NCBI GenBank assembly: GCA_964228145.1
Contig: CAXQZJ010000024.1
Coordinates: 9,835-73,834, forward strand
DNA length: 64,000 bases
Source of the DNA: Pseudobowmanella sp964228145
GTDB taxonomy: Bacteria > Pseudomonadota > Gammaproteobacteria > Enterobacterales > Alteromonadaceae
Direction: 5' to 3'
Of this stretch, positions 24,825-32,303 are shown in pieces. The translations under genes were made by a program, and so were the position numbers. The notes beneath the pieces were generated by a model. The model did not search any database. It was not told the origin of the DNA and saw nothing but the letters and a program-made list of their open reading frames with translations. Within the stretch, counting starts at the first letter, position 1; every line of letters starts with the position of its first letter.

Positions 24825-25190
24825 ATGCGCTATCTAATTTGCTTTTTTTTGCTGTTGGCGGCGTGGCCGCCACTGGCAAACGAGTTACCCCAAACCGATC
24901 CGGAGCAACTTTCCGAGCTTAAAAACGTTCTGATTGTTGATGTCAGAACGCCAGAAGAATATGCTGCCGGTCATATTCCCAATGCGATCAATTTGCCACT
25001 ACAGCAACTCATTGAGACTAAGACATTACCCGCTATATTGGCTGACCAAACAATAGTCGTCTATTGTCGCAGCGGACGCCGCTCAGGGTTAGCACTGCAA
25101 CATATTAAGGCATTGGGGCATGCGCAGTTTTCCCAATTAAGCGGGGACTTCCTCTTATGGCAGCAACAAGGGAGGCCAATTGAACACTGA
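24825..25190 (+). CDS. Periplasmic rhodanese-domain protein (PspE-like)
   Basis: Single-domain rhodanese of 121 residues with a signal peptide (about residues 1-18, MRYLICFFLLLAAWPPLA). The fold motifs VLIVDVRTPEEYAAGHIPNAINLP and the active loop CRSGRRSG with Cys81 are present, so sulfurtransferase chemistry is possible; a persulfide would form on Cys81. The size resembles E. coli PspE. It overlaps the next gene by 11 bases and probably heads a five-gene run ending with an FAD oxidoreductase. Confidence 0.88.
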   Translation: MRYLICFFLLLAAWPPLANELPQTDPEQLSELKNVLIVDVRTPEEYAAGHIPNAINLPLQQLIETKTLPAILADQTIVVYCRSGRRSGLALQHIKALGHAQFSQLSGDFLLWQQQGRPIEH

Positions 25191-25623
25191 TTTAACCCAT
25201 TTTTCACTCCACCATGAGGGGCGTGACCGATTCGGAAGTTACCGCTTGTCGGTCAGCGGTCAATTGGTATTAGCCAACTTGAGCGGGGTTTTAGGTGAAT
25301 CTCTTATCAATCAATATGCTGACGAGTTGTTTAAGATTGCCGAGCAATTAAAAATAAAACCCTGGGGCTTCGTGTGTGATGCGATGGGGCTGGAGGGCGC
25401 AGCGCAATTAAGTGTTGATACATTAAAAGAGATCTATAGCCGCTGTAGCCAACTCCAGTGTGTCCGTAGTGCCTATTGCTTACAAAGCCCGTTGGCACGG
25501 GCACAAATTGAGGCATTAATGCACAACGCTAATATCGAACGCAGCATCGATGAATGTACCTTTGACAATGTTCAAAACGCGATAGACGCTGTTGCGCAAA
25601 GCGTTCAGGAAAGTACCGCATGA
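25180..25623 (+). CDS. Hypothetical protein, possibly STAS-like fold
   Basis: 147-residue soluble protein starting at TTG, which lies inside the end of the rhodanese gene with GGAGG four bases upstream; no in-frame ATG exists near the N-terminus. The pattern of a strand (QLVLANLSGVLG), a helix, a buried strand (KPWGFVCDAMGLEG) and another helix resembles the STAS/SpoIIAA alpha-beta fold, but I do not recognise a named family and cannot see a conserved phosphorylatable serine with confidence. It overlaps the DUF2721 gene by four bases. Confidence 0.7.
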   Translation: MNTDLTHFSLHHEGRDRFGSYRLSVSGQLVLANLSGVLGESLINQYADELFKIAEQLKIKPWGFVCDAMGLEGAAQLSVDTLKEIYSRCSQLQCVRSAYCLQSPLARAQIEALMHNANIERSIDECTFDNVQNAIDAVAQSVQESTA

Positions 25624-26006
25624 CCATCACGCTAACCACACCGGCCATGTTGTTTCCGGCGATTTCATTGTTGTTGCTGGCGTATACCAATCGTTTTCTA
25701 ACCCTCGCTGGGATCATCCGAAATTTCGATGCCGGACGTGCCGATGAGAGTACCCAGCGACAAATCGCTAATTTACGCAAACGAATCCAACTGATAAAAC
25801 GCATGCAGGAAGCTGGCGCAGCCAGCTTCTTTTTGTGTGTTGTAGCCATGCTGGCTATTTATCTGGAATATCAGCTGATTGGTAGCTGGATATTCGCCGC
25901 CAGTCTGGTGTTACTGTTATACTCGTTGTGGATGTCTGTTTGGGAAAGTCGTATTTCTGTTCAGGCCCTCGATGTGCACCTTGCCTCTTTTAATCTGAAA
26001 AAATAA
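25620..26006 (+). CDS. DUF2721 membrane protein
   Basis: 128-residue inner-membrane protein with the DUF2721 opening TPAMLFPAISLLLLAYTNRFL, a cytoplasmic basic segment (NLRKRIQLIKRMQ), and two further hydrophobic helices (about 70-88 and 90-108). Function unknown in the whole family. The ATG overlaps the previous stop (ATGA), and the GNAT gene begins five bases after its stop. Confidence 0.85.
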   Translation: MTITLTTPAMLFPAISLLLLAYTNRFLTLAGIIRNFDAGRADESTQRQIANLRKRIQLIKRMQEAGAASFFLCVVAMLAIYLEYQLIGSWIFAASLVLLLYSLWMSVWESRISVQALDVHLASFNLKK

Positions 26007-26011
26007 TCCTT

Positions 26012-26578
26012 ATGCAGATACGCTACGAAACGCTTGATGCCGTTCATTTTGAGCGCTTTTTAACTTTGGCTAATCAAGTCCATGGTGATAACTACATGGA
26101 CGAGGCGGCTTTACGTCTCTATGTCCCCCGTTCATGGAAAGAAGGGGTAAATGCCAGCTTTGTTGCCCTCGACGGTGACAAAATCGTCGGGCTGCGCCTG
26201 ACTTTTGCCGCAAACCAATGGCCCTTAGACAAATGGTGTACACCGCAGAAATGGCCTGTTCCACAACAAGATGTTGCCTACTTCAAGGTTATCGCTATCG
26301 ATCCGGATTACCAGGGTTACGGGATTGGCGGTCAGCTTCTGAAACGCTCTATCAGCGCATTAAAACAGCAAGGCGCGAAAGCCGGTCTGGCTCATGTATG
26401 GGAGCAAAGCCCTGGAAACAATGCAGTTGGTTACTTTACCGCATGCGGTGGAGAGCTTATCCAACGCCATCCCAATCGATGGTTGCAAAACTGCATTGAA
26501 GACGGCTACTTATGTCCTATCTGTGGTAGCGATTGTGACTGTGTAGCCGCTGAAATGATGATCCGCTTTGAGCCCTAA
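26012..26578 (+). CDS. GNAT-family N-acetyltransferase with cysteine-rich tail
   Basis: Predicted acyl-CoA-dependent N-acyltransferase of 188 residues. The central part has the GNAT core: VAYFKVIAIDPDYQGYGIGGQLL, where QGYGIG is the pyrophosphate-binding loop, then a long helix and NNAVGYFTACGGELIQ. The C-terminus has four closely spaced cysteines (168, 171, 175, 177 in CPICGSDCDC) that could bind metal; this is not a usual GNAT feature. The stop TAA shares a base with the ATG of the next gene (TAATG), so acetyltransferase and oxidoreductase are made together. Substrate unknown. Confidence 0.83.
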   Translation: MQIRYETLDAVHFERFLTLANQVHGDNYMDEAALRLYVPRSWKEGVNASFVALDGDKIVGLRLTFAANQWPLDKWCTPQKWPVPQQDVAYFKVIAIDPDYQGYGIGGQLLKRSISALKQQGAKAGLAHVWEQSPGNNAVGYFTACGGELIQRHPNRWLQNCIEDGYLCPICGSDCDCVAAEMMIRFEP

Positions 26579-27912
26579 TGACACACTTCTATGATCCGCT
26601 AAAGCAGCCATTTCCTGCTGCCGGCGAGCCCTATACCCAGGCCTACTGGCACCACCAGCAAACGCTACCTCAATACTCAGCGTTGAAGGGACATCATGAC
26701 ACGGATGTGGCCGTGATTGGGGGGGGATTTACTGGCATGAGCACAGCGCTTCATCTTAACGAACGCGGCTATCGTGTTTGCCTCATTGACGCAGCGCAAC
26801 CAGGTTGGGGCTGTGCGAGTCGTAATGCCGGTTTTGTGTTACCCGGAACCGGGAGATTATCCCTTGCCCAGATGATAAAAAAGTGGGGGCAACAACAAGC
26901 GACAGATATCTATCAGGAATTTACTGCCGGCATTCGTCAAACCCGTGAGCATATAGCCTTAACTCAGGCCCAATGCCAACCTCAACAAGGTGGCTATTTA
27001 AAACTTGCGCACCATAAGCGATATATCGCTGGCTTTGCACAGCAGGCTGAGTTACTCCAACGACAATTTAATGATCCTGTCCAATTGCTTGACCCAGCCG
27101 ATATTGAGCCCTATTTGGGGCAACACAATAGCCACGGAGCTTTATATTTCCCCTACAGCTTTGGCATCAACCCGGCAGGGCTGGCCGCTGCCATGAGTCA
27201 ATATTTACATCAGCACGGGGTCTCTTTGTATGGCGACACACCGATGCTAAGCGCTCACTTTGCTCACGGCAAGCACAAAATAAACACACCACACGGCAGT
27301 ATTGGTGCAACCCATTTAGTCATCGCCAGCAATGCATACTCAGGGCGACAACTCCATAGCGCCGTTGACCAACGTCACTTTCCGGTGTTGTCCAGCGTGA
27401 TCGTGACTTCTGTACTCACTGAGCAACAGCGTATGCAACTTGGTATGCGCGAGGGCTTACTGGCGATGGATACCCGCGAGTTAAAATATTACTACCGTCT
27501 GCTACCTGACAATCGACTGTTATTTGGAGGCCGTGGTGCCATTAGTGGTAACAAAGCACACAGTAAAGTATTCCGCCAACGTTTGCTTGATGCCCTCAAA
27601 TCGCAATTTTGTCTGGATGGCGAACTAAGCGCTGACTATTTTTGGAGTGGCTGGGTAAGTGTGGCCCTGGATGATTATCCGAGGGTATGGTTCGATGCAT
27701 CTTCGCATACCGGTTACGCCATGGGCTATTGCGGCTCAGGCGTTGCTTTTAGCCAATTAGCGGGATTGCGGATGGCACAACAAATCAATCAGGAACCAGT
27801 ACCTGACTTACCATTTTATCGCTCTCAACTGCCTAAGTTTCCCCTTTCCCCTTTTCGCAGAGCGGGATTATGGGGCTTTTACCAATGGGGACGTTTGCGC
27901 GACGCACTATAA
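26578..27912 (+). CDS. FAD-dependent amine/amino-acid oxidoreductase (DAO family)
   Basis: 444-residue flavoenzyme of the D-amino-acid oxidase/PuuB type. The FAD dinucleotide fold VAVIGGGFTGMSTALHL is at about 44-60, followed by CASRNAGFVLPG, where this family contacts the flavin, and the C-terminal GYAMGYCGSGVAFSQLAG, which closes the FAD site. The N-terminal YTQAYWHHQQTLPQY resembles gamma-glutamylputrescine oxidases. No signal peptide; a cytoplasmic enzyme oxidising an amine or amino acid is likely, the exact one unknown. It ends the five-gene run and is followed by a strong terminator. Confidence 0.85.
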   Translation: MTHFYDPLKQPFPAAGEPYTQAYWHHQQTLPQYSALKGHHDTDVAVIGGGFTGMSTALHLNERGYRVCLIDAAQPGWGCASRNAGFVLPGTGRLSLAQMIKKWGQQQATDIYQEFTAGIRQTREHIALTQAQCQPQQGGYLKLAHHKRYIAGFAQQAELLQRQFNDPVQLLDPADIEPYLGQHNSHGALYFPYSFGINPAGLAAAMSQYLHQHGVSLYGDTPMLSAHFAHGKHKINTPHGSIGATHLVIASNAYSGRQLHSAVDQRHFPVLSSVIVTSVLTEQQRMQLGMREGLLAMDTRELKYYYRLLPDNRLLFGGRGAISGNKAHSKVFRQRLLDALKSQFCLDGELSADYFWSGWVSVALDDYPRVWFDASSHTGYAMGYCGSGVAFSQLAGLRMAQQINQEPVPDLPFYRSQLPKFPLSPFRRAGLWGFYQWGRLRDAL

Positions 27913-27940
27913 AAAAGGCCGGTTTTTACCGGCCTTTTTT
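27911..27940. terminator. Bidirectional terminator between the FAD oxidoreductase gene and tyrS
   Basis: A 12-base perfect inverted repeat (six A then GGCCGG, matched by CCGGCC then six T) with a six-base loop serves both converging genes. Confidence 0.95.
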
Positions 27941-27956
27941 AATCGGGTTAGTGAGG

Positions 27957-29153
27957 CTAGTTTAACGTGACACGGGCAAATTTACGTTTACCTACCTGAT
28001 AAACGGCTTCGCCAGTTTGCTCAATCGCCAACTTAGTGTCGCTAACCTTATCACCATTAATTTTAACCGCGCCCTGTTTGATCATTCGCATCGCTTCCGA
28101 CGTGGTATTGACCAGCGCAGCTTCTTTTAACAAGTTAGCTATCATCCAGCCATCACCTAGCGGGAGAGTCACTTCCGGCATATCGTCAGGAATGGCATTT
28201 TTCTGGAAGCGTTGAATAAAGTCCTGAAGGGCTTGTTCGGCAGCCGCTTCGTCATGAAAACGGGCAATGATTTCTTTGGCTAGCTCGATTTTAACGTCAC
28301 GTGGATTCTGGCCGTCTTTTACGCCTTGTTTAAGGCCTTCAATTTCCGCCAACGGACGGAATGAAAGTAAATCAAAGTAGCGCCACATTAATTCATCAGA
28401 CACCGACATTATTTTACCGAACATATCGCTTGGCGAGTCAGTAATGCCGATATAGTTACCTAACGACTTTGACATCTTTTGCACGCCGTCGAGTCCCTCT
28501 AACAGCGGCATCATTAACACGGTTTGCGGGCGCTGACCCTCTTCTTTTTGCAGTTCGCGACCCATTAACAAATTAAAGCGCTGATCGGTACCGCCAAGCT
28601 CTACATCAGATTCCAGTGCAACCGAGTCCCAACCTTGTACCAGTGGGTATAAAAACTCATGTATCGCAATAGGCTGCCCACCCTGATAACGCTTTTTAAA
28701 ATCATCCCGCTCTAACATTCGGGCGACAGTCTGGCGCGCCGCCAATTTAATCATACCGGCAGAACCGAGTTGTTCCATCCATTCACTGTTGAAGCGAATC
28801 TCTGTTTTGGCTGGGTCAAGAATTTTAAATACCTGCTGTTTGTATGTCTCGGCGTTGGCCAGAACATCTTCCCGGGTAAGGGGTTTACGGGTAACATTTT
28901 TACCGGTTGGGTCACCGATCATCCCGGTGAAGTCGCCAATCAAAAACACGACCTTATGGCCCAATTGCTGAAACACCCGCATCTTGTTAATTAACACCGT
29001 ATGACCAAGGTGTAAATCAGGCGCAGTAGGATCGAAGCCCGCTTTGATCGTTAGCGGTTTACCGGTTTTTAGTTTTTCCGCCAGTTCGTCTTCCAGCAAG
29101 ATATCTTCCGCACCCCGTTTTATCTCTGCTAATGCGGTTTGCCAGTCTGTCAT
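27957..29153 (-). CDS. tyrS: Tyrosyl-tRNA synthetase
   Basis: Charges tRNA-Tyr with tyrosine. Class I signatures are visible: the HIGH equivalent HLGH at residues 48-51 and VQKMSKSLGN for KMSKS, with the C-terminal S4 RNA-binding domain (TSEAMRMIKQGAVKINGDKV). Length 398 and the N-terminus KAGFDPTAPDLHLGH place it in the TyrZ-like branch common in Alteromonadales and Pseudomonas rather than the E. coli TyrS branch. The gene diverges from mepM, a conserved neighbourhood. Confidence 0.95.
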   Translation of the reverse strand: MTDWQTALAEIKRGAEDILLEDELAEKLKTGKPLTIKAGFDPTAPDLHLGHTVLINKMRVFQQLGHKVVFLIGDFTGMIGDPTGKNVTRKPLTREDVLANAETYKQQVFKILDPAKTEIRFNSEWMEQLGSAGMIKLAARQTVARMLERDDFKKRYQGGQPIAIHEFLYPLVQGWDSVALESDVELGGTDQRFNLLMGRELQKEEGQRPQTVLMMPLLEGLDGVQKMSKSLGNYIGITDSPSDMFGKIMSVSDELMWRYFDLLSFRPLAEIEGLKQGVKDGQNPRDVKIELAKEIIARFHDEAAAEQALQDFIQRFQKNAIPDDMPEVTLPLGDGWMIANLLKEAALVNTTSEAMRMIKQGAVKINGDKVSDTKLAIEQTGEAVYQVGKRKFARVTLN

Positions 29154-29405
29154 CGTTTTACTCCACTACCCTGAATTAACGGTATCTAAAGGCGGAATTC
29201 TATCCTAAACCCAGATTTAAAAGAACCTTTTCACAGCTAACTGGTCGTATAGACCTGAAGTCACGCCCGATGTGATTAAATTTCATACAAGAATAACCGT
29301 GGCGATACCCCTGATAACTGGATTGTCACCTAATTTCGTTATATTCTGCGCTAAGTTCGATACAGTGTATTGGCCTCCAAAGCGGTTACTATAGGTTCAG
29401 GTGAG

Positions 29406-30704
29406 ATGTTAAAAACGTTTTTCGCGCCCCTTCCCAAAAAACATAAAATGACACTCGCTGTGGTGACAATGGCCGTGGCAATTGTGTTACTACTCCCAAG
29501 TAAAGACGTTGCAGCCAGTCGTCATACTCAGGCGACGGAACTCACCGTTGGTACCCTGTATCCTCTCGAGCTTGATCTGTCTCAATTCCCCGAAACTGTT
29601 CCGGAGTTTGAGTTTGATGACCGTAACTGGCAAACCGTGACAGTGCGTTCGGGAGATAATCTGGCCAAGCTATTTAACCGTTCCGGCTTGTCACCTCAGG
29701 ATGTATACGCCGTCAGTCGCGCCGGTCAGGATGCCGCCAAACTGACCAAAATGATGCCTGGCGATGAGCTCAGCGTGCTGATTGATGAAAGTGGTCAGTT
29801 CAGTGCCTTAAAGTACCGCTTTTCCAAACTCGAAACCTTGTTCGTGGAAGCCAATGAACAAGGTGAATTAACCAGTAGGATAGAAACGAAAAACGTCGAG
29901 ACCCGCCTAGATTACGCCAGTGGTGTGATCAGTAGCAATTTTTGGAATGCAGGCATTGCCGCCGGTCTCACCGATAATCAAATTATGAGTCTGGCGGGAT
30001 TGTTCAGCTGGGATATCGACTTTGCCCTCGAAATCCGTCAGGGTGATAGCTTTAGCGTGATGTTCGAAAAACGCTTCGTCGATGGCGAATTTGCCGGCTA
30101 TGGCGACATTATTGCCGCAGAATTTGTTAACCAAGGCGAGAGTTTTAACGCGATACGTTACGAAGATGGGCAGTATTACACTGCCGATGGCCGTAGCCTG
30201 CGAAAGAGCTTTCTGCGCGCACCGGTTAATTTCCGTTACATCTCCTCCAACTTTAACCCTAAACGCTTCCACCCTGTACAAAAGCGGGTTAAACCGCACC
30301 GCGGCGTCGATTATGCCGCTGACCGAGGCACGCCTGTGATGGCTGCCGGGGATGGCAAAGTGATACGCGCAGCCTACGACAGGTTTAACGGGCACCATGT
30401 TTTCATTCAACATGGCGAGCGTTACACCACTAAGTATCTTCACTTTACTAAGCGAGCCGTAAAAACCGGTGACATTGTCAAACAGGGCGAAGTTATTGGT
30501 TATGTCGGGGCAACCGGTATGGCGGCGGGTGTACATTTACACTATGAATTTCTGGTCGATGGTGTGCATCGTAACCCGCGCACCGTTGAGTTGCCGAAGG
30601 CCGATCCGATTGCAGCCTCAGAAAAACAAAAATTCAGCCAGTTGGCAGAACAGTATCTGGCGGGCCTGCAAAACGTGAAGCGAATTTTGCTGGCGATGAA
30701 CTAA
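29406..30704 (+). CDS. mepM: Murein DD-endopeptidase MepM-like (M23 peptidase, LysM-like domain)
   Basis: Cell-wall hydrolase that cuts peptide crosslinks to allow new strand insertion. The ATG at 29406 gives 432 residues beginning with a signal anchor (about 15-32); an upstream in-frame TTG at 29370 lacks support. A LysM-like domain (WQTVTVRSGDNLAKLFN) is near 75-120, and the C-terminal M23 domain has zinc ligands His298/Asp302 in HRGVDYA and HLH at 377-379. FRYISSNFNPKRFHP just before the catalytic domain matches E. coli MepM. Divergent from tyrS; the Lrp-family gene follows three bases later. Confidence 0.92.
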   Translation: MLKTFFAPLPKKHKMTLAVVTMAVAIVLLLPSKDVAASRHTQATELTVGTLYPLELDLSQFPETVPEFEFDDRNWQTVTVRSGDNLAKLFNRSGLSPQDVYAVSRAGQDAAKLTKMMPGDELSVLIDESGQFSALKYRFSKLETLFVEANEQGELTSRIETKNVETRLDYASGVISSNFWNAGIAAGLTDNQIMSLAGLFSWDIDFALEIRQGDSFSVMFEKRFVDGEFAGYGDIIAAEFVNQGESFNAIRYEDGQYYTADGRSLRKSFLRAPVNFRYISSNFNPKRFHPVQKRVKPHRGVDYAADRGTPVMAAGDGKVIRAAYDRFNGHHVFIQHGERYTTKYLHFTKRAVKTGDIVKQGEVIGYVGATGMAAGVHLHYEFLVDGVHRNPRTVELPKADPIAASEKQKFSQLAEQYLAGLQNVKRILLAMN

Positions 30705-30707
30705 GCG

Positions 30708-31196
30708 GTGAACTCAACTACCAGGGACGGTCAGCCGCGTAAACTCGACCACACAGATTTAGCCATTTTAGCCGCGCTTTTTTCCGATGCCAGACTGACC
30801 AACAAAGCATTGGCAGAGCATATCGGTCTGTCTCCGTCTTCCTGTCTTGAGAGAGTCCGCAAACTGCAACAGGACCAAGTGATTCGCGGCTGTTCACTGC
30901 AATTAGATTACACCTTACTAGGCGGACATATTCAGGCCATGATCGCGGTCAGGCTCGACTCTCAGTCGCGAGATGTGTTCGAACATTTTTTCTGTGACTT
31001 ACTGGCCAAGCCCGAAGTGTTGTCAATATTTCACATGGGCGGCGAAAATGACTTTCAACTGCATGTCACCGTCAGCGATACCCTGCATTTAAGGGACTTT
31101 GTATTCAATGCAATTACTGCTCGGGACCACGTCAGCCACGTAGAAACTGCACTTATTTATGAACATAGGGTCAGCCACACACTTCCCAGTTATTAG
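30708..31196 (+). CDS. Lrp/AsnC-family transcriptional regulator
   Basis: 162-residue feast/famine regulator starting at GTG three bases after mepM. The N-terminal winged helix-turn-helix (LTNKALAEHIGLSPSSCLERVRKL, read as two halves, residues about 28-52) is followed by the RAM ligand-binding/oligomerisation domain (VLSIFHMGGENDFQLHVTV). Lrp-family proteins sense amino acids and form octamers. The ribosome-binding site is weak, suggesting translational coupling to mepM. The target genes cannot be told from the sequence. It ends four bases into a converging gene. Confidence 0.9.
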   Translation: MNSTTRDGQPRKLDHTDLAILAALFSDARLTNKALAEHIGLSPSSCLERVRKLQQDQVIRGCSLQLDYTLLGGHIQAMIAVRLDSQSRDVFEHFFCDLLAKPEVLSIFHMGGENDFQLHVTVSDTLHLRDFVFNAITARDHVSHVETALIYEHRVSHTLPSY

Positions 31197-31690
31197 CGAA
31201 TGATTTCGTCCACCCATTGGCTACTTGGCTGAAGCCAGCGACAGTGGATTATCACACCCGCTCTGGCGCGGTTCAATTCAGACGGTAAGCGCACCTTACT
31301 GTCGGCATGAAACAACTCATCGGCGTGATTAAAATACAAAATTTTATGCTGACTTTCAGCATCCGCCAACAAGCGGGCAAAGTTAGTATGACTGTGCTGC
31401 TGGTATCGCTGCAACCAATCCTGAGTGTTGATATGCATAATGTCCTGACTGGTTGCGCCACTCACCTGATGAAGTAAATAAGCCATCGCTGGGGTGGTTT
31501 GCCCAATCGCTAACAAGCACGCTTGATGGGTCTTTTTGAGCTTATCGGTGAATTTATGTAGCGCCACGTAATTATCAGCATGCCAGTTGGGATCACGGTG
31601 TACCTCCTGAGGCTGTTGCAATTGAGATTGTGCTTTGAATCGTCCGTTTTGTACCCTGCTGAAGTGGCGGCGCAAATAGGGGTGCGGCAT
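31193..31690 (-). CDS. Hypothetical protein resembling a degenerate AAA+ ATPase module
   Basis: 165-residue soluble protein without a named family that I recognise. Its pattern parallels the first half of a classic AAA+ domain: a hydrophobic strand then AIGQTTPAMAYLL (61-73) where Walker A (GPPGTGKT) would be, DIMHINTQDWLQRYQQ for the post-Walker A region, FARLLADAES for the helix, and ILYFNHADELFHADSKVR (117-134) where Walker B ILFFDEADALFG would be. The P-loop lysine and the catalytic Asp-Glu (here Asn121-His122) are missing, so ATP hydrolysis is not expected. The homology is my reading and needs structure comparison. It converges with the Lrp gene, overlapping its end by four bases. Confidence 0.65.
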   Translation of the reverse strand: MPHPYLRRHFSRVQNGRFKAQSQLQQPQEVHRDPNWHADNYVALHKFTDKLKKTHQACLLAIGQTTPAMAYLLHQVSGATSQDIMHINTQDWLQRYQQHSHTNFARLLADAESQHKILYFNHADELFHADSKVRLPSELNRARAGVIIHCRWLQPSSQWVDEIIR

Positions 31691-31784
31691 GAGTTTTCTC
31701 CTTTGTGTTCATTAAATTTAGCACAAGGTCGGACAGACAAAAGGAAATAACATACAATAAGCAGATTAATTATGAGGTGCTTAC

Positions 31785-32297
31785 ATGCAACAAGAATTTG
31801 ACCCCGGCACCGAGGGTGACGACAGTTTAAAAAGTAAAAGCCAGATCAAACGTGAGATGCTGGCATTACAGGATCTCGGCCTTAAATTGGTGGACTGCGG
31901 GAACAACCTGAATCGCTTTGAACTCAGTGACACTGAGTTAGAAGCGATTGAATTAGCGCGCAGAATCAATCGCAAAAAAGACGGTTTTCGTCGTCAAATA
32001 CAGTTTATTGGTAAGCTATTACGCAAGCGAGACATCGCTCCAATTTTGGATGTCATGCAGCAATTAGAAAACCAAAAGCAATCTTCTAACCAGCATTTTC
32101 ACCAGCTGGAAAACTGGCGTGACCGCCTGATTAATGAAAAAGACACCGCCATCAACGCATTGATGGCGGAACAGCCCGGCGCCGACAGACAAAAGTTACG
32201 TCAATTGGTTCGCCAGGCAGCCAAGCAGCAGGAAAAGAACCAGCCACCTAAGGCAGCCCGGGAAATATTCCAATACTTAAAAGGGTTATTTGAGTAA
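31785..32297 (+). CDS. darP: DarP (YjgA), ribosome-associated maturation protein
   Basis: 170-residue highly charged helical protein of the UPF0307 family; E. coli DarP/YjgA binds late pre-50S particles and helps form the peptidyl transferase centre. Family features are SKSQIKREMLALQDLGLKLV near the N-terminus, RRQIQFIGKLLRKRDI in the middle and REIFQYLKGLFE at the end. It ends seven bases from tldD and converges with it; in E. coli the related gene pair is yjgA with pmbA, the TldD partner. Confidence 0.93.
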   Translation: MQQEFDPGTEGDDSLKSKSQIKREMLALQDLGLKLVDCGNNLNRFELSDTELEAIELARRINRKKDGFRRQIQFIGKLLRKRDIAPILDVMQQLENQKQSSNQHFHQLENWRDRLINEKDTAINALMAEQPGADRQKLRQLVRQAAKQQEKNQPPKAAREIFQYLKGLFE

Positions 32298-32303
32298 TAA
32301 CCC

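Noticed and set aside
29907..30536. 209-codon open frame on the minus strand inside mepM
   Set aside because: Antisense to the conserved LysM/M23 coding region; no family features and no ribosome site. Treated as a chance frame.
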